Source: CAYUJH01 sp964394585
GTDB lineage: Bacteria > Bacteroidota > Bacteroidia > Cytophagales > Flammeovirgaceae
Length of the DNA stretch: 64,000 nucleotides
NCBI GenBank assembly: GCA_964394585.1
Contig: CAYMYI010000005.1
Location: 1 to 64,000, forward strand
Reading direction: 5' to 3'
Position 1 is the first letter of the stretch. Every line of letters begins with the position of its first letter. Below, piece by piece: positions 54,701-62,772 of this stretch. The notes below the pieces were generated by a model. It ran no database searches, had not been told where the DNA came from, and saw only the letters and a list, made by a program, of their open reading frames with translations. Both the position numbers and the translations under genes were made by a program.

Positions 54701-56275
54701 ATGGCACCAAACCGCGAAGTACCTATTTTGCTCACCTCGGTGTTCATCATTGCCGTGTGCGGCATTCTCTACGAACTACTCCTCAGCACGGTTTCAACCT
54801 ACTTTTTAGGAAGCAGCATTTTACACTTTTCCGTCACCATTGGGTTATTTCTTTCAGCGATGGGGCTTGGCTCATTCTTATCGCGTTTTATCACCAATCA
54901 TCTCCTCGACAATTTTGTAAAAATAGAACTGTGGCTAGGGCTTATGGGTGGACTTTCTGCTCTTATCCTACAAGCTAGTTTTTCGTTTACCGAAAATTAT
55001 TATCTCACTGCCTTTGTACTTATTACGATTTTGGGCACGTTTATCGGTATTGAAATTCCGCTACTCACCCGAATTTTAAAGAAGTATGACAATTTAAAAG
55101 ATACCATTTCGAACGTCTTAGCTTTCGATTACATAGGTTCGCTTGTAGCTTCTGTGATCTTCCCGTTATTACTATTGCCTTACCTGGGCATTTTACGGAC
55201 ATCTTTTGTAGTAGGCGCTTTAAACTTAGGAGTTGGTTTACTCAACGTATATCTATTTAAAAGCCAACTAAGAGCCGTAAGCCAAAAAATGCTTTTTGGG
55301 TGGGCGTCCTTATCGCTCATGGTGCTTGGTTTTGTGTATTCGTTTCAGATTAGTGGGCTGTTAGAACAGATGGTCTACTCCGATGACATCGTTTTTTCGA
55401 AACAATCGCCTTACCAACGCATTGTGGTTACCAAGTACAACAACGATACCCGCTTGTATATCAATGGAAATTTGCAGTTTTCTACCATCGACGAATACCG
55501 CTATCACGAACCTCTCGTGCATGTTCCTATGGCATTTGTATCAAACCCCGAACGTATCCTTTTGCTAGGAGCCGGTGATGGCTTAGCAGTCCGCGAGCTA
55601 ATTAAATACGCTGAAATTGGTGAAATCGATTTGGTAGATTTAGACCCTGCCGTTACTCAAATAGCGACTGAAAATCCGCTGTTCACCAGGGTAAACCAGG
55701 GCGCTTTACAGCACCCAAACGTTCATATAATCCACGCCGATGCCTTCAATTATGTAAAAGAAACCAAGATTACATACGATTTGGTGATAATTGACTTGCC
55801 CGACCCCAACTCGCCTTCGCTCGGCAAACTGTATAGCCGAACATTTTACCGTATGCTCCGGCAGATTCTTACCCCAACAGCTGTGATTATTACACAATCG
55901 ACTTCCCCATTTTTTGCCCGCAATGCTTTTTGGTGCATCGAGCAGACCTTAGGCTCAGTGTTTCCTGTTGTAGTCCCCATGAACGTCTATCTCCCTACCT
56001 TTGGCATGTGGGGATTCAATATGGCATTTACCTCCCCGCAACCGGAATTGATGAACGACGCCGGCCTGCTACATGAAGCCATTGAAACGAAAGTTCGCCA
56101 GCATTTGCAAAAAAATGAAGCCCGATTGCAAAACCGTTTTTTAGTGAGCGAAATCTTACCTCAACTTTTCATCTTTGAGCCCGATATGCAGCGCCCTCCG
56201 TCTATCGAAACAAATTCGCTCAATAACCAAGTATTGGTGCGCTACTACGAGGAAAGTTGGCGTCAGTGGGATTGA
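54701..56275 (+). CDS. Membrane-bound spermidine-synthase-like protein
   Basis: A 524-residue protein with about six or seven membrane helices (residues 8-220), followed by a soluble polyamine aminopropyltransferase-type domain: SPYQRIVVTKYN, ERILLLGAGDGLAVRELIKY (methyl-donor binding), EIDLVDLDPAV, and LVIIDLPDPNSP with the catalytic Asp. Soluble SpeE makes spermidine from putrescine and decarboxylated SAM. The membrane-linked form is a separate family of unclear substrate, and no SAM decarboxylase gene is in the window. It ends the three-gene DUF4178 operon. Confidence 0.82.
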   Translation: MAPNREVPILLTSVFIIAVCGILYELLLSTVSTYFLGSSILHFSVTIGLFLSAMGLGSFLSRFITNHLLDNFVKIELWLGLMGGLSALILQASFSFTENYYLTAFVLITILGTFIGIEIPLLTRILKKYDNLKDTISNVLAFDYIGSLVASVIFPLLLLPYLGILRTSFVVGALNLGVGLLNVYLFKSQLRAVSQKMLFGWASLSLMVLGFVYSFQISGLLEQMVYSDDIVFSKQSPYQRIVVTKYNNDTRLYINGNLQFSTIDEYRYHEPLVHVPMAFVSNPERILLLGAGDGLAVRELIKYAEIGEIDLVDLDPAVTQIATENPLFTRVNQGALQHPNVHIIHADAFNYVKETKITYDLVIIDLPDPNSPSLGKLYSRTFYRMLRQILTPTAVIITQSTSPFFARNAFWCIEQTLGSVFPVVVPMNVYLPTFGMWGFNMAFTSPQPELMNDAGLLHEAIETKVRQHLQKNEARLQNRFLVSEILPQLFIFEPDMQRPPSIETNSLNNQVLVRYYEESWRQWD

Positions 56276-56290
56276 TCTTTCAGCGTCAGC

Positions 56291-57076
56291 CTATGTCTCT
56301 TCGGTACTATCCCACAGCGAAATCCCAAAATATTTTTCTAATACCTGAATGTAATCGGCGTTGGCAACCCCATTTTCGTGTACCTTATCATCGGTTCGAA
56401 CCTGAAGCGTAGTATCTATTAGGGTAACTCTACCTGTAGGGGTTGCTTTTGTACAAAACCGCTTTTGGGTAAACCACGAGTCAGCAGAAGTTTGTAAGTA
56501 TTGGCTTCGGTCGGCAAAATCAATGAGTTTACACTCCATAAGTTTAAACACATACTTTAGTTCAAAATCGCCTTTACAAAAAGGTTTTCGCCAAAGCTGA
56601 TATCGCCCTTCTTCTTCCGTGATTTTGTGGCAATCGCCATGCATTTCTATCTCGTAATTGGCTTCAAGTGGCAATGGTTCTAAAAACCCTCCGCCAAATC
56701 CCACATCGCAGAGATACACACGCTCTTCAATGCGTACTATAATTGCCATATGGTCGAACTCTGATCCAATAGTACCATCTTTTTCCGCCACTTGGCAAGT
56801 AATCAAATCGGCATCGTAGCCTAACATGGTGAGTACCCAATAAAACAGCCCATTCATCTCGTAACACCATCCTCCACGTTTCTTTTCCACAATTTTTTGA
56901 TAAAAAGAAGGGATACTTAGAGGAATCTCCTTTTCTAAGTGGATATCCAAATTCTCAAATGGAATGTGCAGCAAATGATTGCGATGCATTTTTTTTAATA
57001 GTGCTCCCGTTGGCTCTTGCGGAAACGACAGTTCACGGAGTCCGATGCGCTCAAAATACTGATTAATCTTTTGCAT
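56291..57076 (-). CDS. Arylamine N-acetyltransferase
   Basis: A NAT enzyme that moves an acetyl group from acetyl-CoA to arylamines or hydrazines. The Cys-His-Asp triad is visible: Cys in KKRGGWCYEMNGLF, His in SEFDHMAIIV and Asp in VYLCDVGFGGGFLEP. ATG at 57076 (MQKINQYF) is likely; the longer frame to 57100 overlaps the upstream lipase gene. Length 261 residues, normal. It is 5 bases after the lipase stop, so the two are co-transcribed. It is convergent with the SpeE-like gene. Confidence 0.88.
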   Translation of the reverse strand: MQKINQYFERIGLRELSFPQEPTGALLKKMHRNHLLHIPFENLDIHLEKEIPLSIPSFYQKIVEKKRGGWCYEMNGLFYWVLTMLGYDADLITCQVAEKDGTIGSEFDHMAIIVRIEERVYLCDVGFGGGFLEPLPLEANYEIEMHGDCHKITEEEGRYQLWRKPFCKGDFELKYVFKLMECKLIDFADRSQYLQTSADSWFTQKRFCTKATPTGRVTLIDTTLQVRTDDKVHENGVANADYIQVLEKYFGISLWDSTEET

Positions 57077-57081
57077 GAGGT

Positions 57082-57897
57082 TTAAAAATCGCAATTCCAA
57101 GATTGAATAGCCGCTAGATAGTCTTCCATATCATGGTCTTCAATCATATCAATACCACGTTCGCCAATAGCTTCGGTGGCTCCGTCTATTGCATCTACAA
57201 AACGGAACCAAAAGCCAGGATCATTGTGAATCACTTTTTCTTCAGAAATGTACAGAAAGGTTCCTACATGCGAATAGCCCGATAAACGAGCTGGTACGCG
57301 AGTTACCAAATCGTTATTATTCTGAAAGCGGAAGAAACGGCTTTTGGCTTCTAGGTTGAACACACGCGAGGTGTCGCGGGTCATTACGCGAGGCTGCCCA
57401 AAGGTATAGCACGAAGAGAAGGGTAAATCTTGGTGAACGAGCCTTGCCACCGCCACAGTAGCCATAGCACCGCCTAGGCTATGCCCGGTAATAAATAACG
57501 GTCGCCGTTTGGCATTGCGCAGTTGGCGATATTTCCGAAAAATAGGCTCCCATACATCTTGGTTTGCCATATAAAACCCTTTATGAAATTCTCCGAAAAG
57601 GGCATCGATGGATATGATGTTGAGGTTATCGAGCCAATCGGCTATTTCGTCGGTTCCGCGAAAGCCCATGCACAGGTAGTCTTCGTGCTCCACTATAATT
57701 GCCTGTGCGCTATTTTTTGTGTATCCTTCTACACTAAGAAACCGAGGGTCTTTTTGTGTTAGGTACGAAAAAATTCTATTGGTATCGGGTGTTTGTGCGT
57801 CATCGTCTAGCTTAAAGTAAGCCGCTTTGGCAATTTCCGCCATCCAATAAGCATTTGCACGATGCAAAGAAGTTGTGTAAGGTTTTACGGTTTCCAT
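57082..57897 (-). CDS. Class 3 lipase-like α/β hydrolase
   Basis: I start at ATG 57897 (METVKPYTTSLHRANAY); the longer frame to 58020 begins in a low-quality leader. The nucleophile serine lies in LFITGHSLGGAMATVAV. The Asp-His pair would be NNNDLVTRVP and SYSHVG. MGFRGTDEIADWLDNL is the typical lipase-3 oxyanion-region motif. No signal peptide is seen, so the lipase is cytoplasmic or leaves by another route. It is the upstream gene of the pair with NAT. Confidence 0.85.
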   Translation of the reverse strand: METVKPYTTSLHRANAYWMAEIAKAAYFKLDDDAQTPDTNRIFSYLTQKDPRFLSVEGYTKNSAQAIIVEHEDYLCMGFRGTDEIADWLDNLNIISIDALFGEFHKGFYMANQDVWEPIFRKYRQLRNAKRRPLFITGHSLGGAMATVAVARLVHQDLPFSSCYTFGQPRVMTRDTSRVFNLEAKSRFFRFQNNNDLVTRVPARLSGYSHVGTFLYISEEKVIHNDPGFWFRFVDAIDGATEAIGERGIDMIEDHDMEDYLAAIQSWNCDF

Positions 57898-58100
57898 TTT
57901 TACTTTTTTGTTCGGTTTAAGGCTTGTTTTACATCTAAAAGTACAAATTTTTGTGGTATGCCTATCTTCTTTTCCGCAGGAGAAAACTTGGTGTTTTCCT
58001 ACTACAAGAAAGGCTAACATTCTATCTTCACAAGGTACTTATATCTTTACTTAAATAGCTAACAGCACGTTTTGCTTTTTAAAACCAAACCAATAATGAT

Positions 58101-59211
58101 ATGACAGTCCAAGAAATCACGCAATACTTAGAAACGATAGCCCCCCGCTCGCTGCAAGAAAGTTACGACAACGCCAAACTGATTGTAGGCAACCCCACTA
58201 TGAAAGTAACCGGTGTGCTCACTACACTCGATGCCACAGAACCAGTTGTCGACGAAGCCATAGAGCGAGGATGTAACCTGATTGTTGCCCATCATCCTAT
58301 TTTATTTTTTGGATTGAAACAACTCAATGGGAATAATTATGTTGAACGGACGATAATCAAAGCCATAAAAAATGATGTCGCCCTATATGCCATCCATACC
58401 AACCTCGATAATGTTGCCAACGGCGTAAATGCACGAATTTGCCAGCGGCTTGGGCTTGAAAACTGCCGTATTTTAGCACCCGGTAAAATTAACTATTGCA
58501 AGTTGGTTACCTTCGTACCCCAAGAAGAGACAGAACGGGTCATGAATGCCCTAAGCGAAGCAGGCGCCGGCGTAATTGGTAATTACGAAACTTGCTCGTT
58601 CCAACTGGAAGGAGTGGGTACATTCCAAGGGAATGATGCCTCAAACCCTGTCTATGGGCAAAAGGGAATGTTGGAACGGGTTTCTGAAACTCGGCTTGAA
58701 ATGCTCATAAGTCCGCACAAACAGGATAACATAGTAAAAGCATTAAAACACGCTCATCCTTATGAAGAGGTTGCCTACGATATTTATCCTTTAGAAAATA
58801 GCAATCCTATGGTTGGCTCAGGGATGGTTGGCGAGCTGCCCAAAGCTATGGCAGAATCTGATTTTTTTACCTACCTAATCCAAAAAATGGAGCTAAAAGG
58901 CTTTAAACATACCGCATTACGCGATAAACCAATCCAAAGGGTTGCCGTTTGTGGCGGAGCGGGTAGTTTTTTACTCAAAGATGCGATTCGTGCCAAAGCG
59001 GATATTTTTATAACTTCCGATTTTAAGTACCATGAGTTTTTTGACGCCGATGGTCGCATCATCATCGCCGATATCGGTCATTTTGAAAGCGAAACATTTA
59101 CCCGCCATCTTCTAGCCGATTTTCTGACCGAAAAATTTGGGGAAGCAATTACCCCAATCCTGGTTTCTACAGTGCCCACTAACCCGGNNNNNNNNNNACG
59201 ATTATTGTTAA
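58101..59211 (+). CDS. NIF3-like dinuclear metal-centre protein, near its end an N gap
   Basis: A NIF3/YbgI family protein. ESYDNAKLIVGNP, LIVAHHPILFFGLKQL and YAIHTNLDNVANGVN carry the His and Asp metal ligands, and ITSDFKYHEFFDA, ADIGHFESE supply the rest. A central insert of the YqfO/PII type (residues about 130-235) is present, as usual in this group. The 10-N run at 59188-59197 lies at the last few codons. The frame after it probably reads D-Y-C-stop at 59211, since members end soon after TNP. The function is not settled. The next gene (zinc ribbon) is a frequent neighbour in other genomes. Confidence 0.88.
59188..59197. other. Assembly gap (10 N) near the end of the NIF3 gene
   Basis: The gap follows ...ACTAACCCGG and precedes ACGATTATTGTTAA. 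If the true gap length is a multiple of 3, the stop is the TAA at 59209-59211. The number of lost residues is uncertain. Confidence 0.9.
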
Positions 59212-59278
59212 AATTGCAGATTAAAATTTTTCATGCCTGAATTGGGCATAATTTCACGTAATACAGGTATATTATAAT

Positions 59279-60073
59279 ATGGAAACAACGGTTGCTCAGA
59301 AACTCGAAGCGTTAATGAAGCTTCAACAAATTGATTCTCAACTCGATGAAATTCGAAAAGTGCGTGGCGATTTACCCGAAGAAGTACAAGACTTAGAAGA
59401 TGAAATTGAAGGCTATCAGACACGTGTCGATAAGTTTGTCGCTGAGCGAGAAGCCTACGAAACCACTATTAAGGAAAAGAAAAACGCCATTCAAGATTCC
59501 AAGAAACTCATCGCCCGCTATGAAGAACAGCAATTAAACGTACGAAATAACCGCGAGTACGACGCTATTACCAAAGAAATGGAGCTTCAAGACCTTGAAA
59601 TTCAAATCTCTAACAAAAAAATTAAAGAAGCTGAGGAACTGATTGAAGCTAAGCAAGTTCAAATCGATGAAACGACGCACATATTAGAAGAACGCAAGAA
59701 AGATTTAGAGAATAAAAAGAAAGAACTCGATGTAATTATTTCGGAAACGGAAGTAGAAGAAGAAAAACTTAAAAAATCAAGAGAGCGCGCTTCAAAAGGA
59801 ATCGAAGAACGATTGCTGAAATCGTACAATAAAATTCGGAAAAATGCACGTAACGGACTTGCTGTAGTAGCCGTAAAACGAGCTGCTTGTGGGGGGTGTT
59901 TTAACATGGTGCCACCACAACGTCAAGTAGATATTAAGGACAAAAAGAAAATCATCGTTTGTGAACACTGCGGGCGTATTTTAGCTGACGTAGAAGATGT
60001 GGTAGAAGAAGAAACTCCAAAGAAAAGAAAAACCACTCGCAAGAAAACCACGAAAAAGACTACTGCAAGCTAG
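59279..60073 (+). CDS. Coiled-coil protein with a C-terminal zinc ribbon (COG1579)
   Basis: A 264-residue cytoplasmic protein. Residues 10-180 form a long antiparallel coiled coil (LEALMKLQQIDSQLDEIRK, AKQVQIDETTHILEERKKDLENKKKELD), then RNGLAVVAVKRAACGGC, and the zinc ribbon CGGCFNMV / CEHCGRIL near residue 205-240. A Lys/Thr-rich tail ends it. The family (COG1579) is widespread next to NIF3 genes. The ATG at 59279 fits. The function is not known; nucleic-acid or protein-complex roles have been suggested. Confidence 0.85.
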   Translation: METTVAQKLEALMKLQQIDSQLDEIRKVRGDLPEEVQDLEDEIEGYQTRVDKFVAEREAYETTIKEKKNAIQDSKKLIARYEEQQLNVRNNREYDAITKEMELQDLEIQISNKKIKEAEELIEAKQVQIDETTHILEERKKDLENKKKELDVIISETEVEEEKLKKSRERASKGIEERLLKSYNKIRKNARNGLAVVAVKRAACGGCFNMVPPQRQVDIKDKKKIIVCEHCGRILADVEDVVEEETPKKRKTTRKKTTKKTTAS

Positions 60074-60099
60074 TTTCCCAAAAAACGAGGGTGTTCTAT

Positions 60100-60840
60100 T
60101 TACTTCGTAGGGATTCCTAAAGCCAATGCTCGTTCTTGGCGCAATTGTGCAAAAGGAAGTTGCCATTGAAGCGGTAAACCATACTCCCAAGCACAAACCG
60201 GAAGAAGCCCATCGGCTGCTAATGTACGCAGAAGGTGGGCTTCCTCTTTAGGGTTTCGCGAAAAGACAAAAGGATTTCGATAACTCCCTTCGGGGATTTG
60301 ATGATACTTTGCATCATTTTGCGAAATAAGCACTTCTAATTCTTTTCCCCTCTTTAATAAATAGGCTAAAAAATCTTTGTGGAAAGGCGGGGTGTTTTTT
60401 CGACATACCGGTTCTTTTTTTACCCATTTTGCCCAATCGAAACCATACATAAAATCGTGCATGTAGCGAAAGCTAATGTTGCCTTCGTTGCCAAAAATCT
60501 TCAGTAGGTCAGTAAGGAGCTTGTGGTATTCGGCGATTACGTTGAGAGGCTGTGCTGCAGATAGAGCTTCTTCTATCACAAATTGAAATAGATAGGCGTA
60601 ATCCCAGAAAATATTTTCGGGAAAGAAACGAACTTGTTTTTGCACAAAATCTAAAATTACTCCGGCGTAAACCTCAAAAAACGACTCTTCAGCATGAGGA
60701 TATGCGCTTTGCCAACGTTCCCATAATGTCTGAAACGTTGGTGCACAGGGCTGCGTAGGATTCAATGAATGGCAAATAATGTTCTGACTTGCAATCCAAC
60801 TATCAATCGTTTCAAACCCCGATGCTGCTGGTAAACTCAT
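60100..60840 (-). CDS. Conserved-looking hypothetical protein
   Basis: A 246-residue helical protein starting at ATG 60840, overlapping the stop of the UbiA gene (ATGA). Segments such as FFPENIFWDYAYLFQFVIEEAL, NISFRYMHDFMYGFDWAKWV and LPVCAWEYGLPLQWQLPF are regular and Trp/Phe-rich, but I do not recognise the family and see no motif for a catalytic site. No membrane segment. The coupling to the prenyltransferase suggests a shared function in lipid or quinone metabolism, which is inference only. Confidence 0.65.
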   Translation of the reverse strand: MSLPAASGFETIDSWIASQNIICHSLNPTQPCAPTFQTLWERWQSAYPHAEESFFEVYAGVILDFVQKQVRFFPENIFWDYAYLFQFVIEEALSAAQPLNVIAEYHKLLTDLLKIFGNEGNISFRYMHDFMYGFDWAKWVKKEPVCRKNTPPFHKDFLAYLLKRGKELEVLISQNDAKYHQIPEGSYRNPFVFSRNPKEEAHLLRTLAADGLLPVCAWEYGLPLQWQLPFAQLRQERALALGIPTK

Positions 60841-61781
60841 CCCCAAATGGTTTTAAATATAATGACTACCGATGCTAGTACGGCTCCAAAGTACCAAATA
60901 CCTTTGTGCAAATACAACTTAAATATGCCTTGCTCATGAAAAGCATTGGTTTTTGCTCTTTTAGACCATGGTAGCATCTTTATAAAATAAAACAGTAAAA
61001 AAAGCACCCCCAAGCCCAAGCCGATTTTTAAGGCTAAGGGTTTCACGCTCCATAAAGCTACGATAGCCCCTCCTACTCCCAAGGCGTAGGCAACTTTGAT
61101 AAGCTTATGCGCCACGGGATTACCCCAAGTAGTTACCACCGTAGTTTTCCCCCCTTTTCGGTCGCTTTCCTCGTCGCTGAGCCCGCTTGCTATAGCGCTT
61201 GCTAAGGAAAGAAAGCTGTACGATAACAGTATTAAAACTGCGTCAAAAATGAGAAATTGGCCCGATTGCAAATATGCCATAAACCACGGTAAAACTGCGC
61301 CAACTCCTAGCATTTCGAGTAGTTCGCCCCCACCCCTATAGTTTAACTGCACCGGAGGCAGCGTATAAAAGATAAAGAATACACAACTGAGCAGGGCAAA
61401 CCAAGGAGTTAGCGAACGTTCCAACAATAAACTGCCCACTGCTATGATAAGCACTGAAGCTGCAATACCTGCTATAACTCCACCAAAAAGAACATGCCGA
61501 GGAGGCAAAATTTGGTCTGGAATAGTTTTGGGCGAGCATCCGTCGGGGAACATCGAACGTTTGAGGGCATCAATCCGCCGATCGCCCCAATCGTTCATTA
61601 ATACGATAAACACGGTACCTAAAGCCGTAGCGATTCCTCCAACAAATAGTAAGCTCCACGAAGGGCTTTCGGTGTAATGCATGCCTAAAGCATTCCCTAA
61701 ATAGAAAGGCACCAAAATTTTTGGCCAACTTTTTAGTTTACAAGCATAAACCCACCTTTGTGTTATCGTTAGCGTTTTCAT
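60837..61781 (-). CDS. UbiA-family prenyltransferase (MenA-like)
   Basis: A 314-residue membrane enzyme with eight or so helices. Both aspartate motifs are visible: VLMNDWGDRRIDALKR (NDxxD) and SGLSDEESDRKGGKTT (DxxxD). UbiA enzymes attach a prenyl chain to an aromatic acceptor. The MenA branch (1,4-dihydroxy-2-naphthoate) is the likely one in a menaquinone-using Bacteroidota, but a (geranyl)geranylglyceryl or other role cannot be excluded. The 3' neighbour overlaps by 4 bases. Confidence 0.82.
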   Translation of the reverse strand: MKTLTITQRWVYACKLKSWPKILVPFYLGNALGMHYTESPSWSLLFVGGIATALGTVFIVLMNDWGDRRIDALKRSMFPDGCSPKTIPDQILPPRHVLFGGVIAGIAASVLIIAVGSLLLERSLTPWFALLSCVFFIFYTLPPVQLNYRGGGELLEMLGVGAVLPWFMAYLQSGQFLIFDAVLILLSYSFLSLASAIASGLSDEESDRKGGKTTVVTTWGNPVAHKLIKVAYALGVGGAIVALWSVKPLALKIGLGLGVLFLLFYFIKMLPWSKRAKTNAFHEQGIFKLYLHKGIWYFGAVLASVVIIFKTIWG

Positions 61782-61787
61782 TATTAT

Positions 61788-61817
61788 AAAAAAAAGACTG
61801 CTCTTATCGAGACAGCC
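61788..61817 (-). terminator. Terminator of the MotB-like gene
   Basis: On the minus strand GGCTG-T-CTC (61817-61809) pairs with GAG-CAGTC (61803-61796) around GATAA, with one bulged base and one G-T pair, then eight T. It closes the motor-pair operon. Confidence 0.7.
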
Positions 61818-61891
61818 TTCTTAAAGTTTTTGTTTTCATATCGAAATTGAGCGAGTTTGGAAAGCCAAACAAATCAAGCTTGTGGAGTAGC

Positions 61892-62731
61892 TTATTCGCC
61901 TTCGGGAGCCGTATCAAACTCACGCTCCATGTTGGGCAGCTCAATAGTGCCTACTTTTGGTATGATTTGAATAAGGAACCGCTGGTTTTTCTTTTCATCT
62001 CCTTGCACGCGCCCGATGCCACCTGTTCCGCTTCCGGCAATAATTACTTCAATTCGATCTTTATCAAACGTGATACCGCGCTGTTCCCACAAACGGAAAA
62101 GCTGCAAAGCACGGGCATAACTTAATTCATAATTTCGGCTATAGTTATCTTTGGAAGCGCTGCCTTCTATCACCAACATGTATTTGATGTTTTCATCGGT
62201 ATCGATACGAGTAATCAAATTTTGCAACTCTTTCCCCGCTTCAATTAGCAAATTTTGATATTGCGGTTGTATGGCTGCGCTCCCTGTTTGAAACTGTACA
62301 TCAGCCGCTAATACGTGCCGTTTATAGTCTTCTTGGTAACGGAAGTACTGAGGATCTAAACTCGAAATTGATTTTTCGATTTCTTTTAGTTTACGATATT
62401 CTACCTCCATGACCAATAGCCTTCCGCGCTCATCTTCAAGCTCTTGCACGAGTGAATCTGCCATTATTTGTTGGAACGCCAAACTTGTATGTATACTGTC
62501 TAGCTCTTGCTGTTGTAGTGCCATGCTTGCTCGGCGAGTGGCTAGTTCTTCAGCTTGTTGGGCTAGTAATTGGGCTTGTTGAGCTATTTCATCTTTCTGA
62601 GCTAGTACGGCTGCTGCTTTATCCGTGAACATTTTGTAACTCAGCACGAAAAGTACAAGAGTTACGATAAAGAGCGCCGTCATTAAATCGGCGTAACTTG
62701 CCCAGAAAAAATTTCTTGAATTTTTTTCCAT
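61892..62731 (-). CDS. MotB/OmpA-type motor subunit
   Basis: A 279-residue protein with a MotB-type N-terminus: a short cytoplasmic head, FFWASYADLMTALFIVTLVLFVLSY with Asp15 as the likely proton-binding residue, then a coiled coil (about 45-130), and an OmpA-type peptidoglycan-binding domain (VQFQTGSAAIQPQYQNLLIEAG, RNYELSYARALQLFRLW, VIIAGSGTGGIGRV). It pairs with the MotA/ExbB-type gene 41 bases upstream. Together they resemble ion-driven motor complexes, for example the ZorB half of Zorya. Confidence 0.75.
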   Translation of the reverse strand: MEKNSRNFFWASYADLMTALFIVTLVLFVLSYKMFTDKAAAVLAQKDEIAQQAQLLAQQAEELATRRASMALQQQELDSIHTSLAFQQIMADSLVQELEDERGRLLVMEVEYRKLKEIEKSISSLDPQYFRYQEDYKRHVLAADVQFQTGSAAIQPQYQNLLIEAGKELQNLITRIDTDENIKYMLVIEGSASKDNYSRNYELSYARALQLFRLWEQRGITFDKDRIEVIIAGSGTGGIGRVQGDEKKNQRFLIQIIPKVGTIELPNMEREFDTAPEGE

Positions 62732-62772
62732 ATCATTTAATCAAAAAGTACGACCATCATTTCTATATTTTA

